64,000 nucleotides of DNA from Achromobacter arsenitoxydans SY8 (GCF_000236785.1 NZ_AGUF01000046.1:1-64000), one strand, 5' to 3'. Shown: positions 53,006 through 61,637, counted from the first letter of the stretch. Notes: generated by a model not told the origin, from the letters alone. Program-made: numbers and translations.

Positions 53006-54061
53006 TCAGGCGCTACCCTTGATTTTGACCACGCGCCGGCGGTCGTAAACGCGCCTGGTGGTAGCCGGATTTGCGTGAGTTTCCGGGTTCTCGTCCCGGC
53101 CCACCAGCACCGTCACATAGTAGGCGCGCAGGTCGTGAAACGTGAACCGCTCTCGTCCCGGCGTCTCAACCCAATCCCCCATGATTTTGGACCACAGGGC
53201 CTTGAAGCCTTGTTCGGTGTACGGCTGTCCGTCCCGGTTGGTGAAGACGAACATGGATTCCGGAATGGCCGACTTCCCGTCACGCGCTTTGCGGTCCAGC
53301 TGAGCGAGCTCGGCGAAAAGCTGGCGCAACGCCGGCGTCCATTCGATCAGGCCGCGGCGCAGCGCGTCGCCCGCCTTGGCCTTGGCGAAGCCAACCACGA
53401 TGCCGTCCGGGCCAAGGTCGGTCTTCCGCAGGTTCAAGAATTCAGCACGACGCCGGCCCGTGAGTGCGATGAATTTCGCCATCAGGCCGATCACATGCGA
53501 CGACGGGCCCTTCTTGGCCGCCGTGACGCAAAAAGATTCGATCTCTTCCCATGACGGGCAGCGCGAGCGCGGGCGCTCCTTGTTCCGCCTGACTTGGCGG
53601 CAGGGGTTGGCCGTGGCATAGCCATGTTCGATGCCGAACTGAAACGCCGACGCCAACAGGGCGATTTCGCGGTTGGCCCGAACTGGTGCCTTCGCCCGCT
53701 CCACGCGCAAGTATCGCGCGACGTGAGGCGGCTTGACGTCGTCCACTGGCATGTCCGCGAAGCGCTCCAAGATCTCCTTGCTGGCCGCGATGTAGTCGTC
53801 CTGCGTGCGCGGGGCCAGCTCGTTCTTGAAGCTGCCGCTGGCCATGTACTCGCGTAGCAACTCGGCCACTGTGCCCGTGTCCGGCGCCCGTCGCTCCATT
53901 TCCAGCACCCGCTTGATCGCCTCGGCGCGGTCGTGCCCAAGATTGATGTACTTCCGGTCGTAGGTGTAATAGCGGAAGGTCCATCCGCCCTTGGCGCGCG
54001 GGCGCGCATCCATGCGAGGTAGCAGGCCCAGCTTCAGGTGCTTCGTACGCTTGGCAATCAT
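53006..54061 (-). CDS. int: Phage tyrosine integrase
   Basis: A 351-residue tyrosine recombinase. The N-terminal arm-binding part (1-60, TFRYYTYDRKYINLGHDRA, partly) and core-binding SAM-like domain (65-155) precede the catalytic domain with Arg203-205 (TGRRRAEF), His309 and Arg312 (HDLRAYY), His329 (THANPATT) and nucleophile Tyr339 (RVYDRRR). It is complete. The ATG at 54061 overlaps the stop of the DUF4224 gene, deciding the start. It should integrate and, with an excisionase, excise the phage at tRNA-His. Confidence 0.95.
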   Translation of the reverse strand: MIAKRTKHLKLGLLPRMDARPRAKGGWTFRYYTYDRKYINLGHDRAEAIKRVLEMERRAPDTGTVAELLREYMASGSFKNELAPRTQDDYIAASKEILERFADMPVDDVKPPHVARYLRVERAKAPVRANREIALLASAFQFGIEHGYATANPCRQVRRNKERPRSRCPSWEEIESFCVTAAKKGPSSHVIGLMAKFIALTGRRRAEFLNLRKTDLGPDGIVVGFAKAKAGDALRRGLIEWTPALRQLFAELAQLDRKARDGKSAIPESMFVFTNRDGQPYTEQGFKALWSKIMGDWVETPGRERFTFHDLRAYYVTVLVGRDENPETHANPATTRRVYDRRRVVKIKGSA

Positions 54062-54282
54062 GCCGCGCATCTCCAATTCGGTTCGGCGCCCCGTTTCGGC
54101 CGGCGCTTTTCTTCGCCGGACAGGCGCGCGTCATGGTACTCGCGCAGCACGCGCGGCCAGCCGCCGCCCGCAGGCGTAGCATAGGGCCAGCCGTTCCGAT
54201 CAAGCCAGCGGCAGGCCGCGGCGCGCGTAACGTAGCCCGTCAATTCCTTGACCTCGTCAGGCGTGAGATAAGGGGAAGCCAT
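54058..54282 (-). CDS. DUF4224 domain protein, probable excisionase-like partner of the integrase
   Basis: A 74-residue basic protein with the DUF4224 pattern (LTPDEVKELTGYVTRAAACR, then WLDRNGWPYA), a small winged-helix-like DNA-binding domain. RBS AAAGGAG. The stop overlaps the integrase start by 4 bp, so the two are co-translated. Such proteins are common next to integrases and may act as recombination directionality factors, though that is inferred. Confidence 0.8.
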   Translation of the reverse strand: MASPYLTPDEVKELTGYVTRAAACRWLDRNGWPYATPAGGGWPRVLREYHDARLSGEEKRRPKRGAEPNWRCAA

Positions 54283-54635
54283 CAGAGCTCCTTTAATGAT
54301 GCATCGCCACCGGGCGTGCTCGATAAATGACTCATTTCCGCCAGCAGCGCCATAGCGTCGGCATAGGCCCGCATGGCGCGCTGCTCGTCGATCTTGTCGG
54401 CTCCGAGGGTTTCGGCGCACTCGCAGAGCTGGGCGGCCAGCGCCGCCTTTTGCTCCATCAGGTGTGCGACCAGATGCACCAGGTCAAACTTCCCATGCCG
54501 CTCGCTGACGAGCACATGCGCGACCGTGCCTATGGCGCTGCACGGATCGCGGCTGGCCTCGATCTGCTCCTGGCTGATGTAATGCGCCTGCGCAGTATCT
54601 GGTAGCGTGTGCTTCAGGTTCAGGATTTCACTCAT
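54282..54635 (-). CDS. Hypothetical phage protein
   Basis: A 117-residue protein, predicted helical, with an EQKAALAAQLCECAETLG-like central coiled region (partly quoted). Overlaps both neighbours by a few bases, as expected inside this operon. No family recognised. Confidence 0.7.
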   Translation of the reverse strand: MSEILNLKHTLPDTAQAHYISQEQIEASRDPCSAIGTVAHVLVSERHGKFDLVHLVAHLMEQKAALAAQLCECAETLGADKIDEQRAMRAYADAMALLAEMSHLSSTPGGDASLKEL

Positions 54636-55167
54636 CCGCGCCTCCGTCGTTGTGCTGCTTGGGGTGGGGAAGGCCTACACGCCGCCGGGGAATCGGCAGG
54701 ACGACGCCCAGGCCGCTGCGCTCGAGGGCAGCGACATTGGACAGCCCGTAGGCGACGAGGCAGATGGGCGCGCCCGAGTTGAATGGTGCGCGGGTGCCGT
54801 CGACGTAGTGGAAGTGCGGCCGACCCTCGATGAACAGCACAGCATCGGCCGCGTCCCACACGCATTCGTAGAACATGGCGGTTTCGGTTCGGGCCGGGAT
54901 GAGGGCCACGCCGTCGCCGTGCGCGGCCATCTTGCGCAGCCACTTGACCGCCTCACGGCCGAAGGGAGGGTTGCACCAGACGCGGCCTTTCCAGGTCTGC
55001 TGCAGGCCGTTGTCGGCCACGGTGTAATGCTGGTGGGCCGTACTCCACGGCCGAACCTCCGGCGCGCAGGGGTCCAGATCGAACGTGCCCAGCGCCGCGA
55101 CGATGCCAGGCGGCGTCAGCCACTCGTCGTTCTTCATGCGTGCCGACTGGTGCGATGACAGGGCCAT
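54628..55167 (-). CDS. Phage Dam-type DNA N6-adenine methyltransferase
   Basis: A 179-residue phage DNA adenine methylase. It opens with EWLTPPGIVAALG and FDLDPCAP, contains the catalytic NPPFGREAVKWL (the N-P-P-F motif) and the cofactor-linked GVALIPARTETAMF. It methylates phage or host DNA, perhaps to evade restriction. Its ATG overlaps the preceding stop (TAATG). Confidence 0.88.
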   Translation of the reverse strand: MALSSHQSARMKNDEWLTPPGIVAALGTFDLDPCAPEVRPWSTAHQHYTVADNGLQQTWKGRVWCNPPFGREAVKWLRKMAAHGDGVALIPARTETAMFYECVWDAADAVLFIEGRPHFHYVDGTRAPFNSGAPICLVAYGLSNVAALERSGLGVVLPIPRRRVGLPHPKQHNDGGADE

Positions 55168-55847
55168 TACTCGCTGCCTCCCGTTCTCTGCGCTCCCGGT
55201 TGCGCGGACAGGGCGGCGCTCTGTGACTTGAGGGCACGGATTCGATCAGCGCACATCGAGGCTGTCGCCCCGCAATAGGAGTCGACGTTCATCATTGACG
55301 TTTCCTTGCATGCCACCGCCGCTTCTTCCAAAGCCGCATTGCGGGCTGCCTTCGTGATGGCGTCGTTGGTCAGCCACTGCCCCGAACGCTCCAGGAATGC
55401 GGCGATGATCGTCTGTTCCGCCTCGCTGGCCTGGGGCGCGGCATCCGAGAACGACGGCGCGCAGTCTTCGCACATGCAATGCCGCGTCGGGGGATGCGCC
55501 TCCCCGCCTACAGGGGCGCTTGCCAGGGCGGCGGCCAGTTGATCGCGCCAAGTGTCTTCGTCGCCGGCCGGTTCGTTGTCAAAGATGAACAACTCCAGCG
55601 GGGTCAGCGTCTCGTCGCGTTCCAACTTGGCTGAAACTTCTTCCCAGTGAGGCAGCTCATCGGCTACAGGGGCGCGCAGCTTGGACAGCAGGGCGGATTC
55701 GATGGCGCGGGCGAATTGCGCGAGTCGCTCACCCTCCGGAATTTGGCTCTGGTATGACCCAGAGAGAACAGGAAGGGTGCCGACGCCGAATAGGCTGGCT
55801 AGGTGGAGAATGTCGTCATCCGACAAAAGTTGCGTTGAGTTATTCAT
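55167..55847 (-). CDS. Hypothetical phage protein
   Basis: A 226-residue acidic protein. A central Pro/Ala-rich linker and a Cys-containing segment (HCMCEDCAP) may bind metal; the C-terminal half (SMCADRIRALK) resembles hypothetical proteins of siphophages. ATG at 55847; a TTG three codons upstream also exists. The coding region overlaps the HNH gene by eight bases. Confidence 0.65.
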   Translation of the reverse strand: MNNSTQLLSDDDILHLASLFGVGTLPVLSGSYQSQIPEGERLAQFARAIESALLSKLRAPVADELPHWEEVSAKLERDETLTPLELFIFDNEPAGDEDTWRDQLAAALASAPVGGEAHPPTRHCMCEDCAPSFSDAAPQASEAEQTIIAAFLERSGQWLTNDAITKAARNAALEEAAVACKETSMMNVDSYCGATASMCADRIRALKSQSAALSAQPGAQRTGGSE

Positions 55848-56343
55848 AGCGTGCAAAATCTCCGTGCAGTTCCTGGCGTTTGTTCTTCAGCCACTCGACC
55901 ACTTCGCCGCGGTCCCTGGAATAGTGGGAATACCTCGTGCCGTTGCATCTGATTTGGCCAATCCACGTTCCATTGACAGAATGCTTGGTCAGCCCCTTAA
56001 TTCCGGTCGTGTTGCTACTTTGCTTCCCCTGGTTTTGACCGTTCTCGGCTTTGGTCGCCAATCGAAGATTCTCGATTCGGTTATCAGTTTTCCGACCGTT
56101 GATGTGATCAACGCATAAGCCATCTGGAATTGGTCCATAGTGCATTTCCCAAATCACTCTGTGAGCCATAAGGCGCATATGGTTGTGCTCTACTTCAAAG
56201 TAGCCACGCCCGTTCCGGCTTCCTGCCGGCTGGCCAAGCTTGCGGCAGCCACGAGAAACGGCCCATACCAGTCCAGAAGGGCTATTCGCGTCATACCGAA
56301 GCAGGCTTTGCTCGGGCTGCTCGGCGTTGTTTGTGTCGGTCAT
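55840..56343 (-). CDS. HNH homing endonuclease
   Basis: A 167-residue HNH endonuclease. The N-terminal half has a small domain, then the His-Asn-His motif HRVIWEMHYG...CVDHINGRKTDNRIENLRL, followed by a C-terminal AP2/NUMOD-like DNA-binding part (GIKGLTKHSVNGTWIGQI, partly). It is AT-richer than its neighbours, so it may be a recent homing insertion in the operon. Confidence 0.85.
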   Translation of the reverse strand: MTDTNNAEQPEQSLLRYDANSPSGLVWAVSRGCRKLGQPAGSRNGRGYFEVEHNHMRLMAHRVIWEMHYGPIPDGLCVDHINGRKTDNRIENLRLATKAENGQNQGKQSSNTTGIKGLTKHSVNGTWIGQIRCNGTRYSHYSRDRGEVVEWLKNKRQELHGDFARYE

Positions 56344-56344
56344 T

Positions 56345-56599
56345 TCATCCGCCGTTGAGCATGAGTTCGTGGTACGCGGCGCGCATCAGGTCGCGGCCCC
56401 GCTTGAGTACGGTTGCGTTAGCGCCGATCAGCTTCAGGCCGATCATGATTTGCGTGAGGGTGTGGCCGGAGCCGTAGCCGCAAGCCGTCTTCAGCACGCC
56501 GATTTCGATCAGCTTGCGGTGATCTGCACCGCCAAAGTCCGTGCCCAGAAAGGCGGTTCTCAGGTCTGCGTCGCTGACGACGTGCGATGTATCTCCCAT
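56345..56599 (-). CDS. Hypothetical phage protein
   Basis: An 84-residue basic protein with RBS GGGAGAGG before the ATG. The sequence GSGHTLTQIMIGLKLIGANA suggests a small helical fold. No family recognised. Confidence 0.65.
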   Translation of the reverse strand: MGDTSHVVSDADLRTAFLGTDFGGADHRKLIEIGVLKTACGYGSGHTLTQIMIGLKLIGANATVLKRGRDLMRAAYHELMLNGG

Positions 56600-57261
56600 C
56601 ACGCCTCTCCCTGCTGCGGGACCTGGGCGGCGTCTATGGCCGCATCAAGCGTCGAGGCATGGAGAACCCAGAAGCCGACTGGCGTGTTGGGATAGACCTG
56701 AAGCCGCCAGATCGTATTCGTGGCTTTCATGCGCTCGATTTCTTCCGGGGCGTCGTCTTGGAAATCCTCCGGGCAACTCTCGATCCATTGCGCAGCGGTC
56801 AGGTAGTTGCACGCATGTTCGCCGTCCCGCGTAAGGTGCAGCGAGTTGCAGGCGTGGTCGCGCAGCCAGCGATACCGCGCCGCATCCAGCGCATCGCCAG
56901 CAGCGGGAGCCGGATAGTCTGGCCCCCTGACAAGGCCGAGGGCCTGCGCTGCAGCGCCGCCGATGCTAGCCAACTTCGCGTTGCGAACCGCAGCGAGGCT
57001 TTCAGGATCATCGCCGCACGGCTCTTTCGCCTCCTGCGCTTGGCGCATGATCCACCAGAGGATGGATTCGGTCTGCTCGTCCTGCGTATCCCCAGGCGCT
57101 GAAGGGGCGGCATCAACCAGGCAGTTCCATACTTGCTCAATGGACGCGCCTTTGCCGTCATAGCTGCCGGCAGCCATTTCGTCGTCAAGCTTGTTGACCG
57201 CCGCCCACATTTCCGGCGTCGGCTCGACAGGCACCAACTTCCATTCGTTCTTTTCAGACAT
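56599..57261 (-). CDS. Hypothetical phage protein
   Basis: A 220-residue acidic protein beginning EWKLVPVEPTPEMW, an opening shared by many Siphoviridae early proteins. A DALDAARYRWLRDHACN element occupies the centre. RBS GGAG. Function unknown. Confidence 0.7.
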   Translation of the reverse strand: MSEKNEWKLVPVEPTPEMWAAVNKLDDEMAAGSYDGKGASIEQVWNCLVDAAPSAPGDTQDEQTESILWWIMRQAQEAKEPCGDDPESLAAVRNAKLASIGGAAAQALGLVRGPDYPAPAAGDALDAARYRWLRDHACNSLHLTRDGEHACNYLTAAQWIESCPEDFQDDAPEEIERMKATNTIWRLQVYPNTPVGFWVLHASTLDAAIDAAQVPQQGEA

Positions 57262-57262
57262 T

Positions 57263-57397
57263 TCAGGCTCCGGAGAAATAGGGGTACAGGAAGCACGCCA
57301 CGATGCCGGCGGCGGCCAGGGTGATAAGGGTGCCGATGCACAGCACGCGGCGCTGGAAGGCCCGGTCGGAGGGGCTCTCGGTCGGTTCGGCGGTCAC
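57263..57397 (-). CDS. Small single-span membrane protein (44 aa)
   Basis: A 44-residue protein starting with GTG at 57397. It has a charged N-terminus, then a transmembrane helix (LCIGTLITLAAAGIVACFLY). GGAGG stands seven bases upstream and the start overlaps the previous stop as GTGA, which supports translation. Function unknown. Confidence 0.65.
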   Translation of the reverse strand: MTAEPTESPSDRAFQRRVLCIGTLITLAAAGIVACFLYPYFSGA

Positions 57398-57885
57398 GGG
57401 CGGGCCTCCATCTCGGCGAGGATTCTTGTCTGCTGCAGCAGGTCGGTGGCGTCGTCCTGGGTCAGCCCAGCGCCGATGCGGCGCAACGCGGGTATCTCGG
57501 CCTGCAGGGCGGCCATCAGCGGCCCGTCTATGGGCATGCCCACGTCCAGCCGCCGGGCAAGCTGGCGCAGCGCTGTGGCCTTGAACGGGCTGCCGTGCCG
57601 CGTCGCCCACATATCGAAGAAGTCCGCCATGCCCGCGATAGCAGGAGCGCTGGCGTACCATTCGCCGTCCGCGACGCAGTGGAAGATCGGTACGCCACGG
57701 TCGTCTACCGTCACGGTGCCGTCGCGCTGGATCTGGTCGATGATGGCTTCGAGCGGCGCCAGGGTCTGCTGGGTCTTGATCAGCATGGGCAGCCGGGCCG
57801 GGCGATTCGGGCGGCGCCCGGCGCGCACGCGGGCCTGCTGCTTGTCCATCATTCGGCGCTGCTGGCGGTTCATGGCGGGGATCAT
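57394..57885 (-). CDS. Hypothetical phage protein
   Basis: A 163-residue basic protein with an Arg-rich N-terminus (MNRQQRRMMDKQQARVRAG) and a helical C-terminal half. The N-terminus may bind nucleic acid. No family recognised. Confidence 0.68.
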   Translation of the reverse strand: MIPAMNRQQRRMMDKQQARVRAGRRPNRPARLPMLIKTQQTLAPLEAIIDQIQRDGTVTVDDRGVPIFHCVADGEWYASAPAIAGMADFFDMWATRHGSPFKATALRQLARRLDVGMPIDGPLMAALQAEIPALRRIGAGLTQDDATDLLQQTRILAEMEARP

Positions 57886-57898
57886 GGTCGTTCTCGGG

Positions 57899-58525
57899 TT
57901 AGGCGGCCTTGCGGCGCAGGGTGTCGACCATCGCGCGCAGCTCGGCTTCGAACTGCAGCAGGGCGGTCAGCAGGAACTTGATGTAGGCCTCGTCGCGCGG
58001 GATGCGCTGCACGTACAGGCGCAGCGCCGGGGCCTGGCGTGGGTCGTAGCTGATGAAGTCCCACCACTGCCGGCCCGTGACGAGCATGCAGCCCTGGACC
58101 TGGGGAATATGGTCATCAGGCATCCCTTCCAGCCACGTCTGAACGTGGACCTGCTCATCGTGTGGGCACTTCATTTCGATACCGCCGTCCGACGATACGA
58201 GGCCGTCCGGGCTGCATCCGATGAAGTCGTGCTGCGGGTGCAGCACAAAGCCGGTGGTCTCGACGATGTTGCCGGTGTCGACTTCGTAGGCCTCGGTGGC
58301 AGCCAGCTCCAGGTCTTTGCCCCAGGAAAGGGAGCGCGCGCCGACCTCGTGCTTGGGGATGCCAGCCAGCCGCTCGAACGCCTTCAGGCGCATCAGCTTC
58401 GCGCGCTCGGCGGTGGGCTTGCCGGCCTTGGTCTGGCCGATGATGTCGGCAAAGACGGACGCGGTGAGCTTGCCGGCACGGTCCATCTGCCATTGCTCGG
58501 TGCGTTGTTCTGCGGGCGCGTTCAT
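57899..58525 (-). CDS. YqaJ-type viral recombinase exonuclease
   Basis: A 208-residue lambda-exonuclease-like nuclease of the YqaJ family. The catalytic core is GCSPDGLV...EMKCP (about 103-122), with Asp and Glu/Lys ligands, preceded by the family marker GARSLSWGKDLE. It should resect double-strand ends 5'-3' to load the adjacent RecT protein. Its ATG overlaps the RecT stop. Confidence 0.9.
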   Translation of the reverse strand: MNAPAEQRTEQWQMDRAGKLTASVFADIIGQTKAGKPTAERAKLMRLKAFERLAGIPKHEVGARSLSWGKDLELAATEAYEVDTGNIVETTGFVLHPQHDFIGCSPDGLVSSDGGIEMKCPHDEQVHVQTWLEGMPDDHIPQVQGCMLVTGRQWWDFISYDPRQAPALRLYVQRIPRDEAYIKFLLTALLQFEAELRAMVDTLRRKAA

Positions 58526-59421
58526 TCTTCGACTCCGTCGAAGGGGTTGTCTTCGGTGGGCAGGTCATCCTGCTGCGCAGCGGGCGCCGGCGTGGCGTCC
58601 TCGGCAGCGGCCAGGGACTTCAGGCGCTTAATTTCGTCGGCGCCCACCGCAGCGCGCTCATCTTTGGTGAGCTTCTTCCAGGCTGCTTCCAGGTCCGCGA
58701 TGCGCTGCGGTGCCGCGTCATTGCTGCGCGCGATCATTTCCATGTCGCGGATGAGCTGGTCGCGGTCGACCTGTGCCGCCGGCTGCGGCTTGGCTGCCTG
58801 GGCGAACTCGGCGGCCGTGCGCGGGGTGATATCGCGCTCGCGCGGCTGAGCCTCGATCAGTTCGTCGGACGTGTACACGCCCAGCAGCGCGCCAGGGGTG
58901 TAGGCGCGGGTCCAGTTCTTGACCTGCAGGTAGCCCATCTGCTGGCGCGGGTTGGTCTTCCAGAGGGGCGAATTCTTGGTAGTGACGTCCGACACCTTCA
59001 GCCACTCACTCCAGGTAATGTCCGTCTCGCCGGCGATGACTGCGCCGACGCGGCAGGCCAGGCCGTTGCCATCGCCGGTGTATTCGTAGTGAAAGCGGCC
59101 GGTGATGGCGCCGGATGACTGCACAACGGCATTCACCAACTGCGCCTCATAGCCGAGCTGCCCATTCACCAGGTGCGTCTTCTGCGCCACCACGAAGGGG
59201 TTCATGTTCCACTGCATCGCCTGCATGATCACGGCCATGCAGTCGGACGGACTCCCCTGCAGGTGCTTCGGCACGGTGGCCTTGCCTGCGGCCATCAGCT
59301 CAGCGGCGCGCATCATGCTGTCCATGTTGTCGGCGTGCAGCACCAACCCGCTGGTGGTGGTGTTCGCCGCGGGAAGGTCCAGGGCGGTAGATTGGGATTC
59401 GATAGTGGTGGCTTCAGACAT
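58522..59421 (-). CDS. recT: RecT-family single-strand annealing protein
   Basis: A 299-residue phage annealing protein of the RecT/Redbeta group. The N-terminal and central core (about 40-200) shows SPSDCMAVIMQAMQWNMNPF, GQLGYEAQLVNAVVQSSG and the tryptophan-rich KNWTRAYTPGALLGVYT. It anneals complementary strands for recombination and repair of phage DNA, working with the exonuclease encoded by the overlapping downstream gene. RBS AGGAG. Confidence 0.92.
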   Translation of the reverse strand: MSEATTIESQSTALDLPAANTTTSGLVLHADNMDSMMRAAELMAAGKATVPKHLQGSPSDCMAVIMQAMQWNMNPFVVAQKTHLVNGQLGYEAQLVNAVVQSSGAITGRFHYEYTGDGNGLACRVGAVIAGETDITWSEWLKVSDVTTKNSPLWKTNPRQQMGYLQVKNWTRAYTPGALLGVYTSDELIEAQPRERDITPRTAAEFAQAAKPQPAAQVDRDQLIRDMEMIARSNDAAPQRIADLEAAWKKLTKDERAAVGADEIKRLKSLAAAEDATPAPAAQQDDLPTEDNPFDGVEE

Positions 59422-59463
59422 TGTTTTCTCCTGCCCGAGACTCGGCCGGGCGTATGGGGTTGA

Positions 59464-60642
59464 TTACTCGGTGAGCTGCTCGACGCTGGCGGCGTCGAAT
59501 TCCTTGAGCCAAGCGACGGCGACCTGCACATCCACGCCGAAGGACTCAGCGACCGCGTACGCGATGGCGGTGGCGCCAGGGCCGACCTTTTCGAAGTTCT
59601 CGCGCTCGCGGCGCGCGGCTTCGTCACGGCGGGCCTGCTCGGCGCGTTCGGCTTCGGCGCGTGCCGCTTCTTCCTTCTCACGCTCGGCACGGGCTGCGGC
59701 TTCGGCCTTCTCCTGCTCGGCGCGGCGGGCGGCTTCCTGCTGTGCTTCGAACTCACGGCGCTGGCGGTCGATTTCGTCCTGCTGGGCACGCAGGGCGGCG
59801 GCTGCTTCATCCTGCTGACGCTTAAGCGCTGCGGCGGCTTCGGCATCCTTGCGGGCCTGTTCGGCGCGAGCAGCTTCCTGGCGGGCGTTTTCGGCCTCGC
59901 GTTCAGCCTGAAGGCGGCGCTGCTGCTCTTCCAGTTCTGCGCGCTCCTTCGCCAGCCGCTCGTCTTCCGCCTTGCGGGCGGCAGCGGCGGCGGCTTCCTG
60001 CTCCTGGCGCTGGCGTTCCAGCGCGGCGCGCTCGGCGGCCAGGCGGGCCGCTTCCTCTTCCTGCACCGTCGCAGCGCCGTGCATCTGTTCCAGCTTGGCC
60101 ATGACCTCGGAGTGCAGCTGCATCGCCTCGCCGGCGCGGTGCTCGTACAGTTCGGTGGTCAGGGGAAACTCGGCCAGCGTGTCGCGCATCGCCGCGATCT
60201 TGGCGGACGACAGGCCGGCGGCGCTGGTGGCGAAGTCGCGGATATGGTCCAGACGTTCCTGGATGGCCTGCTGGCGCGCCAGCTCGGCGGCTTCCCTCGC
60301 CGCCTTGATTTCCGCCTTGCGCGCCTCTTCGGCCTTAATCTGGGCGTCGATGGGCTCTTCGATGGCCTTCACCTCGTCCTTGATCTGGGCCAGGATGGCG
60401 CGCATTTCGCGCTGCTTGGTCAGCATCGGCTTGTTCCAGCCTTCGTAGGCCGCATCGGCCGACGTGCGAATGCTGACGCAGCGGGAGCGCGCCGCACGCG
60501 CCGCCTTGTCGCCGGCCGTCGTCGTGACGTCGAACTGCACCCCCGCCAGTTCCTGCCGCAGCTCGGCCAGGCCCTTCTGCACGGGGTTGAACTCGGCAAG
60601 CGCCGCGGGCGCGTCAAACACTTCGTCTGCAACTTCGGTCAT
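59464..60642 (-). CDS. Hypothetical coiled-coil phage protein next to recT
   Basis: A 392-residue protein. The N-terminal third is globular; residues about 190-345 are a long charged coiled coil very rich in Glu, Ala, Arg and Gln with an apparent EEARRAEQE-type repeat, then a small C-terminal domain (VAESFGVDVQVAVAWLKEFD). Position upstream of RecT suggests a role in phage recombination or replication. No family named with confidence. Confidence 0.75.
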   Translation of the reverse strand: MTEVADEVFDAPAALAEFNPVQKGLAELRQELAGVQFDVTTTAGDKAARAARSRCVSIRTSADAAYEGWNKPMLTKQREMRAILAQIKDEVKAIEEPIDAQIKAEEARKAEIKAAREAAELARQQAIQERLDHIRDFATSAAGLSSAKIAAMRDTLAEFPLTTELYEHRAGEAMQLHSEVMAKLEQMHGAATVQEEEAARLAAERAALERQRQEQEAAAAAARKAEDERLAKERAELEEQQRRLQAEREAENARQEAARAEQARKDAEAAAALKRQQDEAAAALRAQQDEIDRQRREFEAQQEAARRAEQEKAEAAARAEREKEEAARAEAERAEQARRDEAARRERENFEKVGPGATAIAYAVAESFGVDVQVAVAWLKEFDAASVEQLTE

Positions 60643-60654
60643 GGTGGTGGTCTC

Positions 60655-60849
60655 TCAGGGTTGGCGCGCGGCCACGGCCGTCTTGCCGCAGCCTTCGCAG
60701 GCGGTGAGGGTGGATTGGGCAAGCTCGTCGCGCTGCTGGCGGTCGCCGTAGGCCACGACGATGCCGCCGATGAAGACGACCGCGCAGGCAGCGCCGACCC
60801 ATTCGTGACGGTCGAGGCGCAGCAGGGCGCGCAGGAGGCGGCGGATCAT
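60655..60849 (-). CDS. Small membrane protein with a Cys pair (64 aa)
   Basis: A 64-residue protein. A basic N-terminus is followed by one transmembrane helix (WVGAACAVVFIGGIVVAYG) and a C-terminal CEGCG motif. Start overlaps the preceding stop (ATGA). Function unknown. Confidence 0.65.
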   Translation of the reverse strand: MIRRLLRALLRLDRHEWVGAACAVVFIGGIVVAYGDRQQRDELAQSTLTACEGCGKTAVAARQP

Positions 60850-61106
60850 TGGGCACCTCGGGCGGCCAGCATGGCGTCGGCCATGGTGTATGCGACCTTT
60901 GCCACTCGTTGAATCTCGCCGGTTCCCGCTGCGGGGTTCACGCCTTCGTTCCACCACCGAGCGGGGGAAAGATCCATCGCGCTGCACATGGCCTTGGCCG
61001 CGAAGTAGTCGCGCAGGGACATGCCGGTGTCCCAGTCGGCCCACCTATCGCCAGCGCCATCCGGCACGTTGGGGAAGGCCGGGCCACCGTCGTTTATCTT
61101 GCTCAT
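60846..61106 (-). CDS. Hypothetical phage protein (GGPAFP family)
   Basis: An 86-residue protein opening with INDGGPAFPNV and continuing GMSLRDYFAAKAM, a combination seen in many phage early-region proteins. RBS GGAG. Function unknown. Confidence 0.78.
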   Translation of the reverse strand: MSKINDGGPAFPNVPDGAGDRWADWDTGMSLRDYFAAKAMCSAMDLSPARWWNEGVNPAAGTGEIQRVAKVAYTMADAMLAARGAQ

Positions 61107-61198
61107 TCGTCTCTCCAGCAGCGCGCCATCAAGGCGTCGCCGATCAGGGCAATTGCGTAAAGGGCGGCCATGGCCCACACGGCGTAGGCGGTCATCAT
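61103..61198 (-). CDS. Tiny membrane protein (31 aa)
   Basis: A 31-residue peptide, mostly one transmembrane helix (AVWAMAALYAIALIGDALMA) ending in ARCWRDE. GGAGG lies eight bases upstream; the stop overlaps the next start and the start overlaps the preceding stop. Translation is plausible but unproven. Confidence 0.5.
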   Translation of the reverse strand: MMTAYAVWAMAALYAIALIGDALMARCWRDE

Positions 61199-61269
61199 TT
61201 GCGCGACCTCCAGGCGTCGGCGATGGCCTGCGCGAGCAGGACAAAGCCCAGGATTACGAAGGCGATCAC
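61195..61269 (-). CDS. Tiny membrane protein (24 aa)
   Basis: A 24-residue GTG-started peptide consisting of one hydrophobic helix and a basic tail (VLLAQAIADAWRSRK). GGAGG is seven bases upstream, and both ends overlap neighbours by four bases. It is the shortest gene I can support. Confidence 0.45.
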   Translation of the reverse strand: MIAFVILGFVLLAQAIADAWRSRK

Positions 61270-61634
61270 AGGTAGGCCTCCGCTTCGTCCGGGTCCATGT
61301 CCGCCAGCAGGCGATTCGCCTCGGCGTGAATGAAGCTCTCCAGGTTCTTGGCCAGGAACCGGCCAACGCTCGGCGTGGTGGCCCCGGCCAGCAGCACCAG
61401 AGCGACCGCCGCTTGGTTGTCGGCCAGCTGGTCCAGCAGGCACTCGCCCCAGATGCGCGCCGACTGGCCGAAGGCCCCGGCCGTCTCGTTGCCCAGGCAG
61501 GCCACCACGAGGGCTACAGCACGCTCTTGCGTGACGCTGGGCGCGTCGGCATCGCTCTCGTCGCCCATGTCGCCATAGGTGGACAAGCGCGACGGATCGT
61601 CGCCCCAGGATTCGAAGGATTGGCGGGCGTTCAT
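61266..61634 (-). CDS. Hypothetical phage protein
   Basis: A 122-residue acidic protein with a helical core (AVALVVACLGNETAGAFGQS). No family recognised. Encoded 3 bp after the next upstream gene. Confidence 0.65.
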   Translation of the reverse strand: MNARQSFESWGDDPSRLSTYGDMGDESDADAPSVTQERAVALVVACLGNETAGAFGQSARIWGECLLDQLADNQAAVALVLLAGATTPSVGRFLAKNLESFIHAEANRLLADMDPDEAEAYL

Positions 61635-61637
61635 GAT

